From Apiotrichum sp. Y4204 (lineage: Eukaryota > Basidiomycota > Tremellomycetes > Trichosporonales > Trichosporonaceae): a DNA stretch of 64,000 nt. The stretch is taken from positions 124,001 through 188,000 of the forward strand of contig JAMYHL010000023.1 of NCBI GenBank assembly GCA_025531455.1, in the 5' to 3' direction. Shown here in pieces: positions 24,363-34,765 of the stretch. Within the stretch, counting starts at the first letter, position 1. Each line of letters begins with the position of its first letter. Under the pieces are notes generated by a model. The model searched no databases and was not told the origin of the DNA. It saw nothing but the letters and a program-made list of their open reading frames with translations. The translations under genes were made by a program, and so were the position numbers.

Positions 24363-27246
24363 CTATGAACGTAATGCGAGATTGCGCACTTCCCACAGCC
24401 GCTTCTCCTCTCTCCGGTCGCGGTCGCGGAGGTCTGATGCGCTCTGGACTGGACGGAGCGTCCAGCCACGCATTTCGCGGCGGTGGCGCGCCTCGGCGTC
24501 GCGGCACTCGATCCACAGCTCGGGAGGGATCTCTGTGCCGACCTGCGGGAGCGTGCGGTCTTCCCAGCTCGCGGTGGTGGTCGCTATGCTTTGTGTCGAC
24601 TCGGATACGAAGCGGTTTGACGGTGCCGAGGGCGCGGTGGAGGCACCGCTGCTCAAGCCTATGCTTATGAGCTTGCGGCCGGACAGGCGGGTGAGCGTTC
24701 CCTTCTGCCCCTCATCGTCCTCGTCGTCCGCCATGCCCTCGAACGGATCCGGCTCGTCCTCCTCCGGCGGCAGGAGCGAGACCCACCGCATCTGCTCCGG
24801 GTCGAACTTCATGTCGCCGACAATCCGAACTGCTGCGGCACCTCCACCAGTCAGCGGCGAGTGTGTGCCGGATGAACCAGTGAAATGGGTGATAAGCGCG
24901 GGACGCGCCGACGACGCAACCGTGTCAAAGTCGCGTAAGATGGCCTCGTTGCCCTCCCACCGCAGCGTCTGCGGGTTCCAGGTCATCTCGCCAACGACTG
25001 ATGTCAGTTCAGCTGAATAGTTTCTTAACTCACCCTTCTTCTTATCCACCGCACCCAGGTTTTTGATGAGCATGGCGGGCTGGCGCTGCCGGCGCGGCTT
25101 TCCGCCAGACTTTTTCCGCGGCTCATCCTTGTTCGCGCCGGGCGACTTTTCGAGGGCTGCTTGTCAGTCCGGTGCAAAACCTCAATGACATACACTTGCG
25201 TCCCAGCTTGGGGTAATTCGCAGAGTGCGGAGTTGACGGGGTCTCGACGCGCAGATCCTCGATGCCTTCTAATTCGGTGCCATCGCCCCACTGCTTTGTT
25301 CGTCGCGTCATTTCCATCGCGCCGCGGACGCGCGGGAACGGCTGGCGTGGCGGCTGGGCAGAGGGGACCGGCGGGCGAATCTTGGCTAGAGACGATGCTG
25401 TCGGCATTGCCAACCGTGAGCTCGACTTTGACGGCCGTAGTTGGTGGAGGTTGAAGGGTGGGAGATCTGTGTCAGGTCGGACGTGGCCGGCGGCAATGGC
25501 GTCCTGTAGGCTAGCCAGCGACTGTTTGCGTGTGAGCGATGGAGAATGTGGCGGGGCGGGGTGGTGGAAGGATTTCTGGTGACGCAGCCGCGACGGCGTC
25601 GCGGGTTCTAGCCGTGAACTCGACGGGACAGGCGGCGGCGGCATTGGTGGCATGTTCGCAGACGTGTAGCTCTTGCGCGAGGGACGCGGTTGCGAGGGGT
25701 CGCGCGGCTCGCGCATTGACGCGAGTGGACTAGTTGGCCGGCTGCGCGCGTCCTTTTGCGAGCCCGCTGAGAGGTTTCGACGACCGGACGCGCGCCCCAG
25801 CGATGAGCTCGCGCCCTCGCGCGCGCTAGTGGGAACGGACGGTGATTGTCGCCCCAGACCCATCCTCTCTCGTTCCAAGGGCGTGGGCGCCGCTTTGGTC
25901 TTGCGCTCAGCACCAAGCGTAAATGGCACCGGAATCGTCCGCATTCGGCGGTTCTTCTCGAGCCGTCGCTGGCTGAGCTCTGCTCGCGGGTTGTCAAACA
26001 CAAGACCATCCTCAAACGAGTCGTCGCCGCCGCCGCGCGTAGAGTCGAGCTGGAGAAGCTGTGGTGGTGGCGCATACTGCTGTTTACGCTTCTTGTCGAG
26101 AATCGAGTTGAGGGTGGTGGTTCGGCGTGAGGCAAAGAAGGAAGGATCGGGGATAACGAGATCTACTTCGTAATCTTCCTCTTCGTCGTCCATAAAGTCG
26201 TCCTTGGTCATATCCGGTGGTCCCTCGCTCACGCTGGTGAGGCTGGTTTCTGACGTTCGCCCATGGTGCGCGCTCTCATCGCCCCAGCTGAAGCGACCAG
26301 CCTTGCCGCCGCTGCATGTACTTGGCGAGTCCCATTCGGTCGTGACGGAAGTCATCGACTGGCGGGGGCGTATTGCGGGCTGGGACTGGGTGGCGAGAGT
26401 GAGGTTGGTGAGGTTGAGGGGAAGCACGAGATCCGTTTCGAGATCATCCTCTTGCCCCGGCGGGGGCTGGGCCTGGGCAGCGGTCTGCATCTTTTTCAAC
26501 AACGCGGTGGGCAGAGCCTTAACCGTGTCGCCGCCGCTGCCGTTACGGTTGCGGGGAGGAGGAAGCATGGCCTTGAGGGTTGCACCGGCTTTGAGGGTTG
26601 CCTGATCGTCATCGTCGAGGTCGAAGCCCAGGTCGTCGAGCGCGTCTGCCTCGGGCATGACGGCCTTCCTGACAGTTGGAGCTAACGTTTTTCTCAAGCG
26701 TGACGGGGAGATTGCATCCAAATCGACGTCCGCTTCCCATTGTTTCTCAATCGCCTTTGCTCGGGCGCGCACGGATCCAGCGGGGAGGGCTTGGCTGGAG
26801 GGTTTCGCGGAGCCCAGACGGGTGATGGTGCCCACGCCTGCCGGACCAGGACCTATTACCGTGGCCGTGAGGTTGCGCATGGGGGAGGTGGTAGTAGATG
26901 ATGATGCTGCGGGGGGTGAGCTAGCATTAGGGAGAGTGAAGAGGGGCTGTGGCAGTGCCTTGATGGTCGCGCCGGCATCGGTGAACGCGTCGTCGTCAAA
27001 GTCATCAAAGTCGTCGTCCTCCGCGTCGGGGACAAGAGGCTGCTTGAGCTGGAGATTGTGCATTTGGCGCAGTGGCGAGCCGGGATGTCCCCCTGTCTGG
27101 CTCAACGACAGGCGTCCGCCACGCGACGACGTCGACGAGCTCGGCGAGGACCCTGGAAACGACCTGTCGGGGGAAAGGTCGAATGAGGGGTCATCTGTCC
27201 AGTCGTCTGACGGCGCGGTGATCGCGCCCGGCGGGGGGATGGACAT
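24363..27246 (-). CDS. byr4: Byr4/Bfa1-like spindle checkpoint scaffold
   Basis: Minus-strand exons 27246-25194, 25156-25034, 24997-24363 give 936 aa; introns are 37 and 36 nt. The N-terminus has acidic Asp/Phe runs and motifs such as GATIKALPQPLF and GATLKAMLPP, then YEVDLVIPDPSFF and SFEDGLVFDNP. The C-terminus has MLIKNLGA, GEMTWNPQTLRWEGNE and GDMKFDPEQMRWV, repeated modules of Byr4/Bfa1. Role: scaffold that pairs with a TBC-domain GAP (Cdc16/Bub2) to restrain the Spg1/Tem1 GTPase at spindle poles, and so septation or mitotic exit. The middle is long, Ser/Pro/Arg-rich and likely disordered. The second intron is frame-neutral; without it a dozen residues interrupt the conserved C-terminal module. 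Confidence 0.9.
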
Positions 27247-28973
27247 GTCGGCGGCGACGGCGTCCTAGCCGGAGACGACGGACGGGGAGGATGAAAGGAA
27301 TCAACAGATGTTGGGTGTGTCAAGCGGAGCCGGGGGTGTGCCAGGGTGTGTATTGGGAAGGCGAGGGGAGGGAGGGTGCACGCGCGTCTGTGCGGGGGAG
27401 GACAACGGGAGGCAGCGAGTGAGAGGGTGGTGGAGGATGAGGGCCGGACACGCGCAGTGGAGTCTTGGACAAGACGCGGTGGTCGGGACCGAGCGGCGAC
27501 GGGGTGTGAGGGGGATGTGCGCGTGAGCTAAAACTGCCGGTCGTTCAGGAGTGGGAGCAAGAAGGTCTCAATCGAGAATTCTTTCCTTCCTGTTGTGTTG
27601 ATTTATTTTACTGTAAGATATTCTTTTCGGTAACAAGGGGTGAAGAAGGATGTGTCGGAGGATATGCGCGGATGGGGGGAGGAAGTGTTGACAACTGCGA
27701 GTCGAATCGATTACGCGGGTGGGTGGTGGGTGTTTGGTGTCGATGGCGGCGTCGTGTCGGCGCCGGGGCTATTTCGCCATGGCCGAAGGGGTTGGGGAGA
27801 AGGGGGGCGGAGTGAGGATGCGAGAGGGGGAGGTGGTGGTGGTGGTGGTGATGATGATGTTGGTGATGATGATGAGGATGGTGTTGGTGTTGGTTGCAGT
27901 GGTGGATGTGGATGTGGATGGGATGCAGTATGCGGCAGAAGCTCCTGGTGCGGGTGGGTGGGATGGGCTATGTTGGGTGGCTGATCGAAAAAAGCAGTAG
28001 ACAGCGGCGGTAGAGGGAAGGCGGGTACGTGCGGATGTAGAGAGTGCTCAGGGAGGGGGAAAGGCACAAACGCGCACTGGGCAGCACAGGGGCCAGGGCT
28101 AAACGCGCTCACTGCCCACGATCCCACAAAAGAGGCAGCTTGCACACACACGCAGACAACAGACAGGATGTAACAAGTGCCAGTCACGGTCAACGAGAGG
28201 AGAGGAGGGGAGAGGGGGGAACAATAATGTTTAAAGAGTGGGCACTCTGCACTGCGCATAAAAGAACACTGCTGAACACTGTTACACCTCGTCTGTGCAC
28301 TCCCCCTGCTCCTCAGATGCAACCCCAAGTGTTCAGCAGGATGTGCATGCATCTCATCATCCCAGCAGACCCAGCACCATAGGTGGTACGTGCTGCCGGA
28401 TGCGGGTGTGGCTCAACTTGCAGCCCTGGCAACCGTGGCAGTGGCGGTTGTTTGTGCCGACGTGCCAAACATGGAGAGACGAGGGACCCGAGGGATACAC
28501 ACACACGTCGAGTCATGTCTAAGACACTAGATCCACAAAGGAACAGTAGAAGAGAGTTGCAGCACGCTCTCATGTTTGTCGGCCGTAGCTCACTTGCAGT
28601 GAAGAAGCGCAGCCCGAGCCCGCCCAACCCAACCCAAAACGCAACCTCCACGAGTGGATCCCACCGAGCCTGGATTCCATCGGTTCCAGCGTCCAGGCCA
28701 TCTGTCAGTCCGAGACAACGCAGCATTCATCGCTGTCAGCTGCCAGCTCGTGCCGCGGCTGTCGGTGGCGAATGAAGATCTGGAATGGGGTCTAGACGCC
28801 CAGAAGATGTCCAGATGACCGGTGGCGACGTCACGATCCAGACCCCCAGACACACCAAGAAGCGTCACGCTCATGTATCATGTATAGAACACTGCAAAGC
28901 ATGCAAAGTCACATCCGGCTGCGGCCTACGGTCCTACCCTCCTACCGTCCTACCGTCCTACCGTCCTACCGTC
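27247..28973. other. Intergenic / 5' region of byr4-like gene, low complexity
   Basis: G-rich on the + strand for most of 27280-27970 and including a GGT/GAT/GTT microsatellite at 27831-27923. This creates long spurious Pro/Ser/His frames on the other strand. An 8-bp tandem repeat closes the region at 28933-28977. Confidence 0.5.
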
Positions 28974-28977
28974 CTAC
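28933..28977. repeat. Tandem repeat, unit CCTACCGT
   Basis: One degenerate, four perfect and one partial copy of CCTACCGT sit head to tail. The last partial copy contains the stop codon (28974-28976) of the minus-strand SDR gene. Confidence 0.9.
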
Positions 28978-30096
28978 GGCGACCACGGGAACGCACGCTC
29001 CGTCCACCCAAGCATGCGCTCGGCCTTGCTGCAATCGAAGAACCCGCGGTTCCCCGAAAAGTCCCCCCGGACATCCTGCACTTCTGGGAACGTCTCTTTG
29101 AGAATCTTCGCACTGCTCCCCTGCCGAGTAGTCGTCGGCGCGACTATGAAAAACGTCTCGTGGCCACGCGGGAATGTCTCCTCGGGAGCCGTGAGCGCCT
29201 GCAGGAAAGCGCGGGCGGTCGCCGTCTCGCTCACCCACCCCCACAGGTCCTTTGCCGTCCCGCCGTGCGCGTCGAGCGCGACCGGATCATACGCGAGAGA
29301 CTCGGGGATGACCCAGTGCGGCCTAATGGATGCGATCCGCATCGACGGGTGGCGCCGCGCAAACGCGTCGCACTGGCGTTCCAGCTCCCTGATTGTTAGA
29401 TTTGCTTTTTGTTTCGAGACGCACAGCTTGCACAGCGAGTACGCGTCCTCGGGGCGGCACGCGTGCTTCTCGTCGAGGGGGAGATAGTCGAACTGCGGGC
29501 GTTTCGAGAAGACTGGTGTGAGTGGGAGTGGCGGGGGAGATCGGGAGGTAGTGAGGTTTGTGCGATCCACCGTCTGGATCCTGAAATCCTACAATCTGTG
29601 ATCGACATGATAATCTCGCGCCAGCAATATAACGCACGCGTCGCGTCACGCCTCTAGCCTCTTGCCACTACTCACTCAGTCCGATGGCATTGACGCTCGA
29701 CGCGAGCGCGACCCGCCAGATCCCCAGTTCGGCAGCGACCGCGAGCGCATTGTAGCTCATCGCCGAGTTGGTATTGTGCACCACCTATGATTAACACACA
29801 CTCTCTCTCCCTCTCACATGTTCCGGTACTTCGCGGAGCAGCGGGCCATCGGGGTCCTTGGGGTTCTGCAGACTATACGTCGCGGCGAGGTGGACGAGCG
29901 CGTCGCACCCTCTCGTGGCGGAAAGGAACGCTGCGTAGTCTGTGAGCTGTGTTGGGGTGTAGGTGTAGTTTTTGTGGGTCGTGGTTGCGTTCGGGGCGAG
30001 GTCGAGGCCGACGACGCGGTGGCCCTCTGCCAGCGCATGCGCGACCACTGCGCGGCCGACGGCGCCCGACGCGCCTGTCACTGCTATTGTGAGCAT
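28974..30096 (-). CDS. Extended short-chain dehydrogenase (NAD-dependent epimerase/dehydratase)
   Basis: Minus-strand exons 30096-29818, 29784-29676, 29512-29425, 29388-28974 give 296 aa; introns are 33, 163 and 36 nt. The Rossmann motif TGASGAVG is near residue 7. LVHLAATYS, ASSVNAIG and the catalytic YSLCK follow, with SMRIASIRPHWV and GNRGFFDCSKAERMLGW near the end, all typical of extended SDRs. The 36-nt third intron (29389-29424) is frame-neutral; removing it joins YSLCKL to ELERQ as in relatives. It is probably a cytosolic NAD(P)-dependent oxidoreductase or epimerase on a sugar-nucleotide or small carbonyl substrate; the substrate is unknown. The stop codon lies in an 8-bp tandem repeat. 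Confidence 0.88.
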
Positions 30097-30550
30097 GGTG
30101 ATGTGGGAATGCTGTGGTGGTTTTAGAGCATGACTTGGTAGCTTTATAGCATTTGTCTCGCTAGTACCTCGTCATGTGGTCAGTATTGATGAGGTGGAGT
30201 TTGTGGGGGCAGTCCCGCCACTGCTCGCCCTGCAGAAGATCTACATCTTCTATTGTGTGCAGTTAATCTTCTATCACATGCATACATCCATAATCTCCGC
30301 GTCAACAAGTAACAACATCTATGGGGGGAACGAGGGTGGAGAGACGGGGAGTATCGGGAGACAACGAGGAACGAAAGAGGGCGATAAGAAACGAACGACC
30401 GAAAAGAGGGAACAGGAGGAAGGAGGGTGGAGGAAGGAGGGCGTTGAAGCGGGGCGGTGTCTGGCCGCTCGACAGAGATAGTGCAGATATGCGGAGGCCG
30501 GAGATTCAAAGAGCTGAGACGCAACACGACGACAAGCTCAAGACCACGCT
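30097..30550. other. Intergenic
   Basis: It lies upstream of the SDR start and downstream of the Ala-rich protein gene. A purine-rich tract runs on the + strand at about 30330-30450. No gene or element is seen. Confidence 0.45.
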
Positions 30551-31390
30551 CTACGCGCCATGCGCCTCCGCATTCGCGTGCTTGGCCCCCATGGCCGCCG
30601 CCGGGGCATTGTGCAGCCTGCCCTCGAGAAAGTTCTCGCCCGCCTCCGCAGCCTGGACCGTCAACTGCTGCAGGCCCGTCTCTCCCGCGTTCGACATTGT
30701 CTCGCGCAGCGTGATCCCAAGATCGTGCTGGAGTGTCTGCGACACAACAGAGCCCTCGCCGGCCACGTGCGTCGTGAGGGTGCTGGTCTCAACGCCGAGC
30801 TCCGACAGAACCGTCTGCGACACCGCCGTCGTCGAAGCCTTGGTCGGCGTCTCCGGCCGCCCGTGCGCGAGTCCGTTCAACAGCCCCGATTCTGGAGGTC
30901 AGCTCATAGTTCGGGTTAGTCACCGCCGCGCCACTCCCCCCTCCCCCTTCCACAAAACCCCCAGACTCCTGAACCCCTCCCCTCTTCCCCACACGGCCCC
31001 GCGCCCACGCGCCACCGCAGAGGCCCCGTCTCGAAGTGAGACTCTGCAGCTCGGGCGCCTCACGCGTCCCATATGGCGGACCGGGGATCTGCTCGCCCAC
31101 CACGTCTCATCTCGCAACCCCAACTTTGCGATGTACACCGGTAATGTACTCACCACCGCGCTGAACCGCGCGCTGCGCGGCGCTCTCGGCCGCCTCGCGG
31201 ACAGCAAGCGGGTTGAACGTCTCCTTGCCTGCTGCGCGTACCGCGGTGCTCGCCTCGGTCGTCACGGCCGTGCGGGCCGCGACGGCTGCATCGGTGGAGA
31301 TGATCGCCTGCGGTCAGCGGGCGCAGGGCGGGGACGTACTGCTTCTTCGCGCGCGGCGGCCATCATTGGGCGGAGAGCGGCTGCGGCCAT
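30551..31390 (-). CDS. Ala/Thr-rich small protein, unrecognised
   Basis: Minus-strand exons 31390-31340, 31307-31154, 30891-30551 give 181 aa; introns are 32 and 262 nt. The 32-nt first intron has a GTACGT donor and CTGAC just before CGCAG. The reading frame is continuous across both junctions. The protein is rich in Ala, Thr, Glu and Gly and looks helical (AAVAARTAVTTEASTAVRAA). It has no hydrophobic span, cysteine cluster or known motif. The C-terminus is GAKHANAEAHGA. I do not recognise it. The 262-nt second intron is unusually long for this locus and might hide a small exon. It diverges from the THP3-like gene. Confidence 0.6.
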
Positions 31391-31993
31391 GCGTGTAGGT
31401 TGGGAGGAGTGAGAATGTGGGTGGGGGGAGGAGAATGCTGGGGAGAAAGGTGTTCCAGAGTTGGAAGAGAATGCTGTGCTGGTTGGGGTTGGGGAGGGGC
31501 TGGGAGGGGGTCGCGTAACGCTGGGACGTGTTCCTCTATTATATGTGTTTCGGTGATGTGACGTCATGAGTAGATGCCGTCATTAGGGTTACGCCGGGTG
31601 GCAAGTGATCGACCAGCTTGAGATTATTTCGGTTGTCATTTTTTTGATATTTATCCTGGCTGTTTTGAAACGTGGAATACGCGTTATTTTACTTCCGCTC
31701 TTTGCATTCATTGTTACCCTCTCCTGCCATGATCAGTGGCGTTGAAAGTCGAACTTGGAACTTGTTGGATTCCAGTCAGCTGCCCTGTCGCTCGGTCCGC
31801 TGTGCTCGACCATTGTTCCGTTCAATCCGTCCTTGTCGCCATCACAAGCATCGTCCTCCCCATCACAATCAACAGCATTAGAAGTTTAGACCATCCTCTC
31901 CCATCCGCATCATTCCACCTTGTCTGTCCCCTTCCACCCCCACTTCCACCATCTCTCACACCCGAATCCGGCCTCACTGATCTCCGCATCGCA
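31391..31993. other. Divergent promoter region with a CRE-like palindrome
   Basis: This 603-bp gap lies between the Ala-rich protein start (minus) and the THP3-like start (plus). It has a perfect TGACGTCA at 31559-31566, and pyrimidine-rich sequence precedes the THP3 ATG. Confidence 0.5.
31559..31566. promoter_or_regulatory. CRE/ATF-type palindrome TGACGTCA
   Basis: Perfect 8-bp bZIP (ATF/CREB) site about 170 bp upstream of one start and 430 bp upstream of the other. Motif match only; occupancy is unknown. Confidence 0.4.
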
Positions 31994-33847
31994 ATGTCCT
32001 CGTCCTCGTGGCCGCCAGAACTAAAGTGGGTAAACCGCTCTGTCCACAACTCACACGCAGAGCCTGGGTCCAGCAGTGTCTCGCGCAGGCGACAAGCGCT
32101 AACAAGGATGCGGTGAACAAGGAACTGCGAGATGTGCGTCCTGCCCCGATCGCACAAGCTCACACCAGCTCCTCTTCCAGGCCCACAAGGACGGGACGGT
32201 GGCCTCGACAGACTGGTCCACCGTCAAACTCAAGACGTGAGCTAGGTTTGCCACATACAGCTCACACGCAGACTCACTGCCCAAACGCACCGCACGTCTG
32301 CCCCCCTTTCCGCGCATACCCCTGCTTCGTACGCGTACTCCGCGCCTAACTCCACAGTCTCCCCGAACAAGAGCAAGAAGAAGAACAACAAGAAGCGCAA
32401 GGGGTGGGTGAAATCAGTGTTTCTTTTCTGACAGCAGCGAAAACAGCCATCACGAGAATAGTAATGCGAGCAAGAAGGCGTTTCCTTCGGCGTACACTTT
32501 TGCGAGCTCAACTGCCGAAGAGGAAGAGGCAAAGGCACGCCGCCTGGCGCGCTTCCAGCGCGATGCACCGCCAGCGACGACGGCCGGCCCGCAGGCCAAC
32601 GATCTTGGATACTGGTTTCAGCCTGACGAGTCGAATGGCAGCGCTCTCGGCAACAGAATAGCGGGCCTGTATGCTGCCCCTGGGAAGAAGAAGCTCAGGG
32701 GGAAGAGCGGGCTGGGATACTCGGAGCCGGAGATGGATCCTGTGAGCTTAATACTTGATGTGCAGCTCACACGCAGAACGTCATTGATTGGGATGCCTAC
32801 ACTATCCGTGGGACGAGCACAAAGCTCGAAAAGTCGTACCTCCGCCTGACTTCTGTAGGTACCAAGTGTGTTTATCTCTCCTGACCGCAGGAACCATCTC
32901 CGGCCGATATCCGCCCGCTCCCAGTCCTGGAGCAGACCCTGCAGCTGCTTAAGAAAAAGTGGAAGACCGAACACAATTACGCTTACGCCGTCGACCAGTT
33001 TAAGAGCGTCCGCCAAGATCTAACTGTGCGTGCAGTGCATGGAGAGCTGTACTGACTGTCCAGGTCCAGCGAATCAAGAATGAGTTTACTGTCGAGGTGT
33101 ACGAGATCCACGCCCGCATTGCATTGGAAGCAGTGAGCTTACGCCTTTGTTTGCAGCTGACGGTCCAGAAAGACCTCGGCGAGTATAACCAGTGTCAGTC
33201 AATGCTGCGCCAGCTGTACGAGCTGGGCATCAAGGGGCATCCGGAAGAGTTCTTGTCCTACCGCATCATCTATCTGCTGCACACGCGCAACCGGAGTGGT
33301 GAGTTGATAAGCCCATTTTCCAACTCACACCAGACATGGCATCTCTTCTGGCGCAGCTGTCACCAAAGGAGAAGGAGGACCCCGGTGTTGCCCACGCGCT
33401 TGCCGTGGCCCGGGCGTTGGCGACGTCCAACTACACAAAGTTCTTCCGTCTCTTCATGACCGCGCCGGGAATGAGCGGGTACATCATGGACCACTTTGTG
33501 GACCGTGAGCGTGCGCAGGCGCTCGCCATAATGTCCAAAGCGTGAGCTACCAAGAACGTCACATCTCAGCTAACATCAGTTACCTCACCCTCCCGCTACC
33601 ATACCTGACCACGACGCTCGCCTTTGCCGAGGACGCAGACACGGACGCCTTCCTCGCCGACCACCACGCAGCAGTGTACACCAACGTCCCCGAGGGACCC
33701 GCCGCGCGCAACCCCAAGAACCCGTGGAAGCCAATTGCGCCCGTGCCCCTCGCCGAGCGCATCTGGGACTGTAAGCGGGCTCAGCACGGGTGTGCGCGCG
33801 GCGTCGACAAGTACCGCGTCGTGGACCTCAAGGGCCAGGTCGATTAG
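31994..33847 (+). CDS. THP3: THP3/LENG8-like SAC3-domain protein
   Basis: Eleven exons: 31994-32025, 32061-32133, 32169-32236, 32272-32403, 32438-32741, 32777-32854, 32891-33025, 33064-33132, 33169-33298, 33334-33541, 33580-33847; 498 aa. All ten introns are 34-38 nt. The N-terminus has KELRDLLFQAHKDGTV, then a Lys-rich patch (KSKKKNNKKRK). The SAC3/GANP domain covers the C-terminal half: DWDAYTIRGTSTKLEKSYLR, QFKSVRQDLTVQRI, FTVEVYEIHARIALE, KDLGEYNQCQ, SYRIIYLLHTRNRSD and FRLFMTAPGMSGYIMDHF. This is the LENG8/Thp3 branch, linked to nuclear mRNP maturation and transcription elongation (with Csn12 in yeast). The acceptor at 32434/32437 is a NAGNAG pair giving one extra Ser or not. Confidence 0.94.
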
Positions 33848-34765
33848 CGATATGGACCGCTAGTCTGCTTTGGAACTTGGGGCGTGGAGTGTCCGCGATA
33901 CGCCACGGTACGGCTGCTCACCTACCCTGCCTCGAGTCTCTTCTACTCTACTAAACCGACCACGCAGGTTCCCGATTGGCCCGCTAACATGGTAAGGATC
34001 TCTGATGTGTCTCCATCTGTTTTCTTGTTCGTTTTTCGACTGCATCGATCGGTGTGTTGTATCTGTATGCATTGGCATGGCATTCATGAGAGCTGGACTT
34101 GGACCGGGTTGTAGGATGGGTATATTCTGAATGTTCTTCTGCTGTGCACAACGAAGGACAGCCCCCGGTCGATCTGGTCGAGGGCATACGTATAAGCATA
34201 ATTGTTAAATTGCAATTAGAACTACAATCGCGGGACGCGGGGAATGCCATCGCCCCCCATCTCTCCTTTGGTACTCGCTCACAATCACATTTCATCCTCG
34301 CACTCATCCAAGACGGGTCAAGAGGGCCTCAAACAATAAGCAGGGGCTGCAACCGGATATCGTGCTCGCCATGTGCTGCGCCTTTAGCCCCAACCGGCCC
34401 AACCCCTGCAGCCATCTGGGCGTGAGCGCTAATTCTAGACCGAGGGGAGGCTCGAGCTCAAGTGACTCAGCGGGCGGAGCGCGTTTGAACGGGCAATTTG
34501 AGACAACTACTAGAGGCAGTGCAGGCAGTGCAGTCGTCCAGCACCTCGCGTTGAGCGCTGAGCATCACAGATCACATATCACAGATGACCTAAGACCTAG
34601 AGCATCTTGATATCACAGACGACGCGGCGCATCCGACTCATACTCCCCCCTCTGCGCCATCGCCCTATCGCTCGTCGCTCGTTGCTCGTCGTTCGCTGCT
34701 TGCAGATCTCGTGTCCAGCAACTCTGATACGCCACCACACCGACTTTCCCCTCACCCATCTTCCA
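33848..34765. other. Intergenic / promoter of Gln-rich protein
   Basis: No gene seen. From about 34600 the sequence is pyrimidine-rich and open in the frame of the next gene, but lacks another in-frame ATG. I treat it as a 5' leader. Confidence 0.45.

Noticed and set aside
27711..28352. 213-codon minus-strand frame rich in Pro, Ser and His
   Set aside because: Arises from the GGT/GAT microsatellite and G-rich tract upstream of the byr4-like gene; no domain or splice support.
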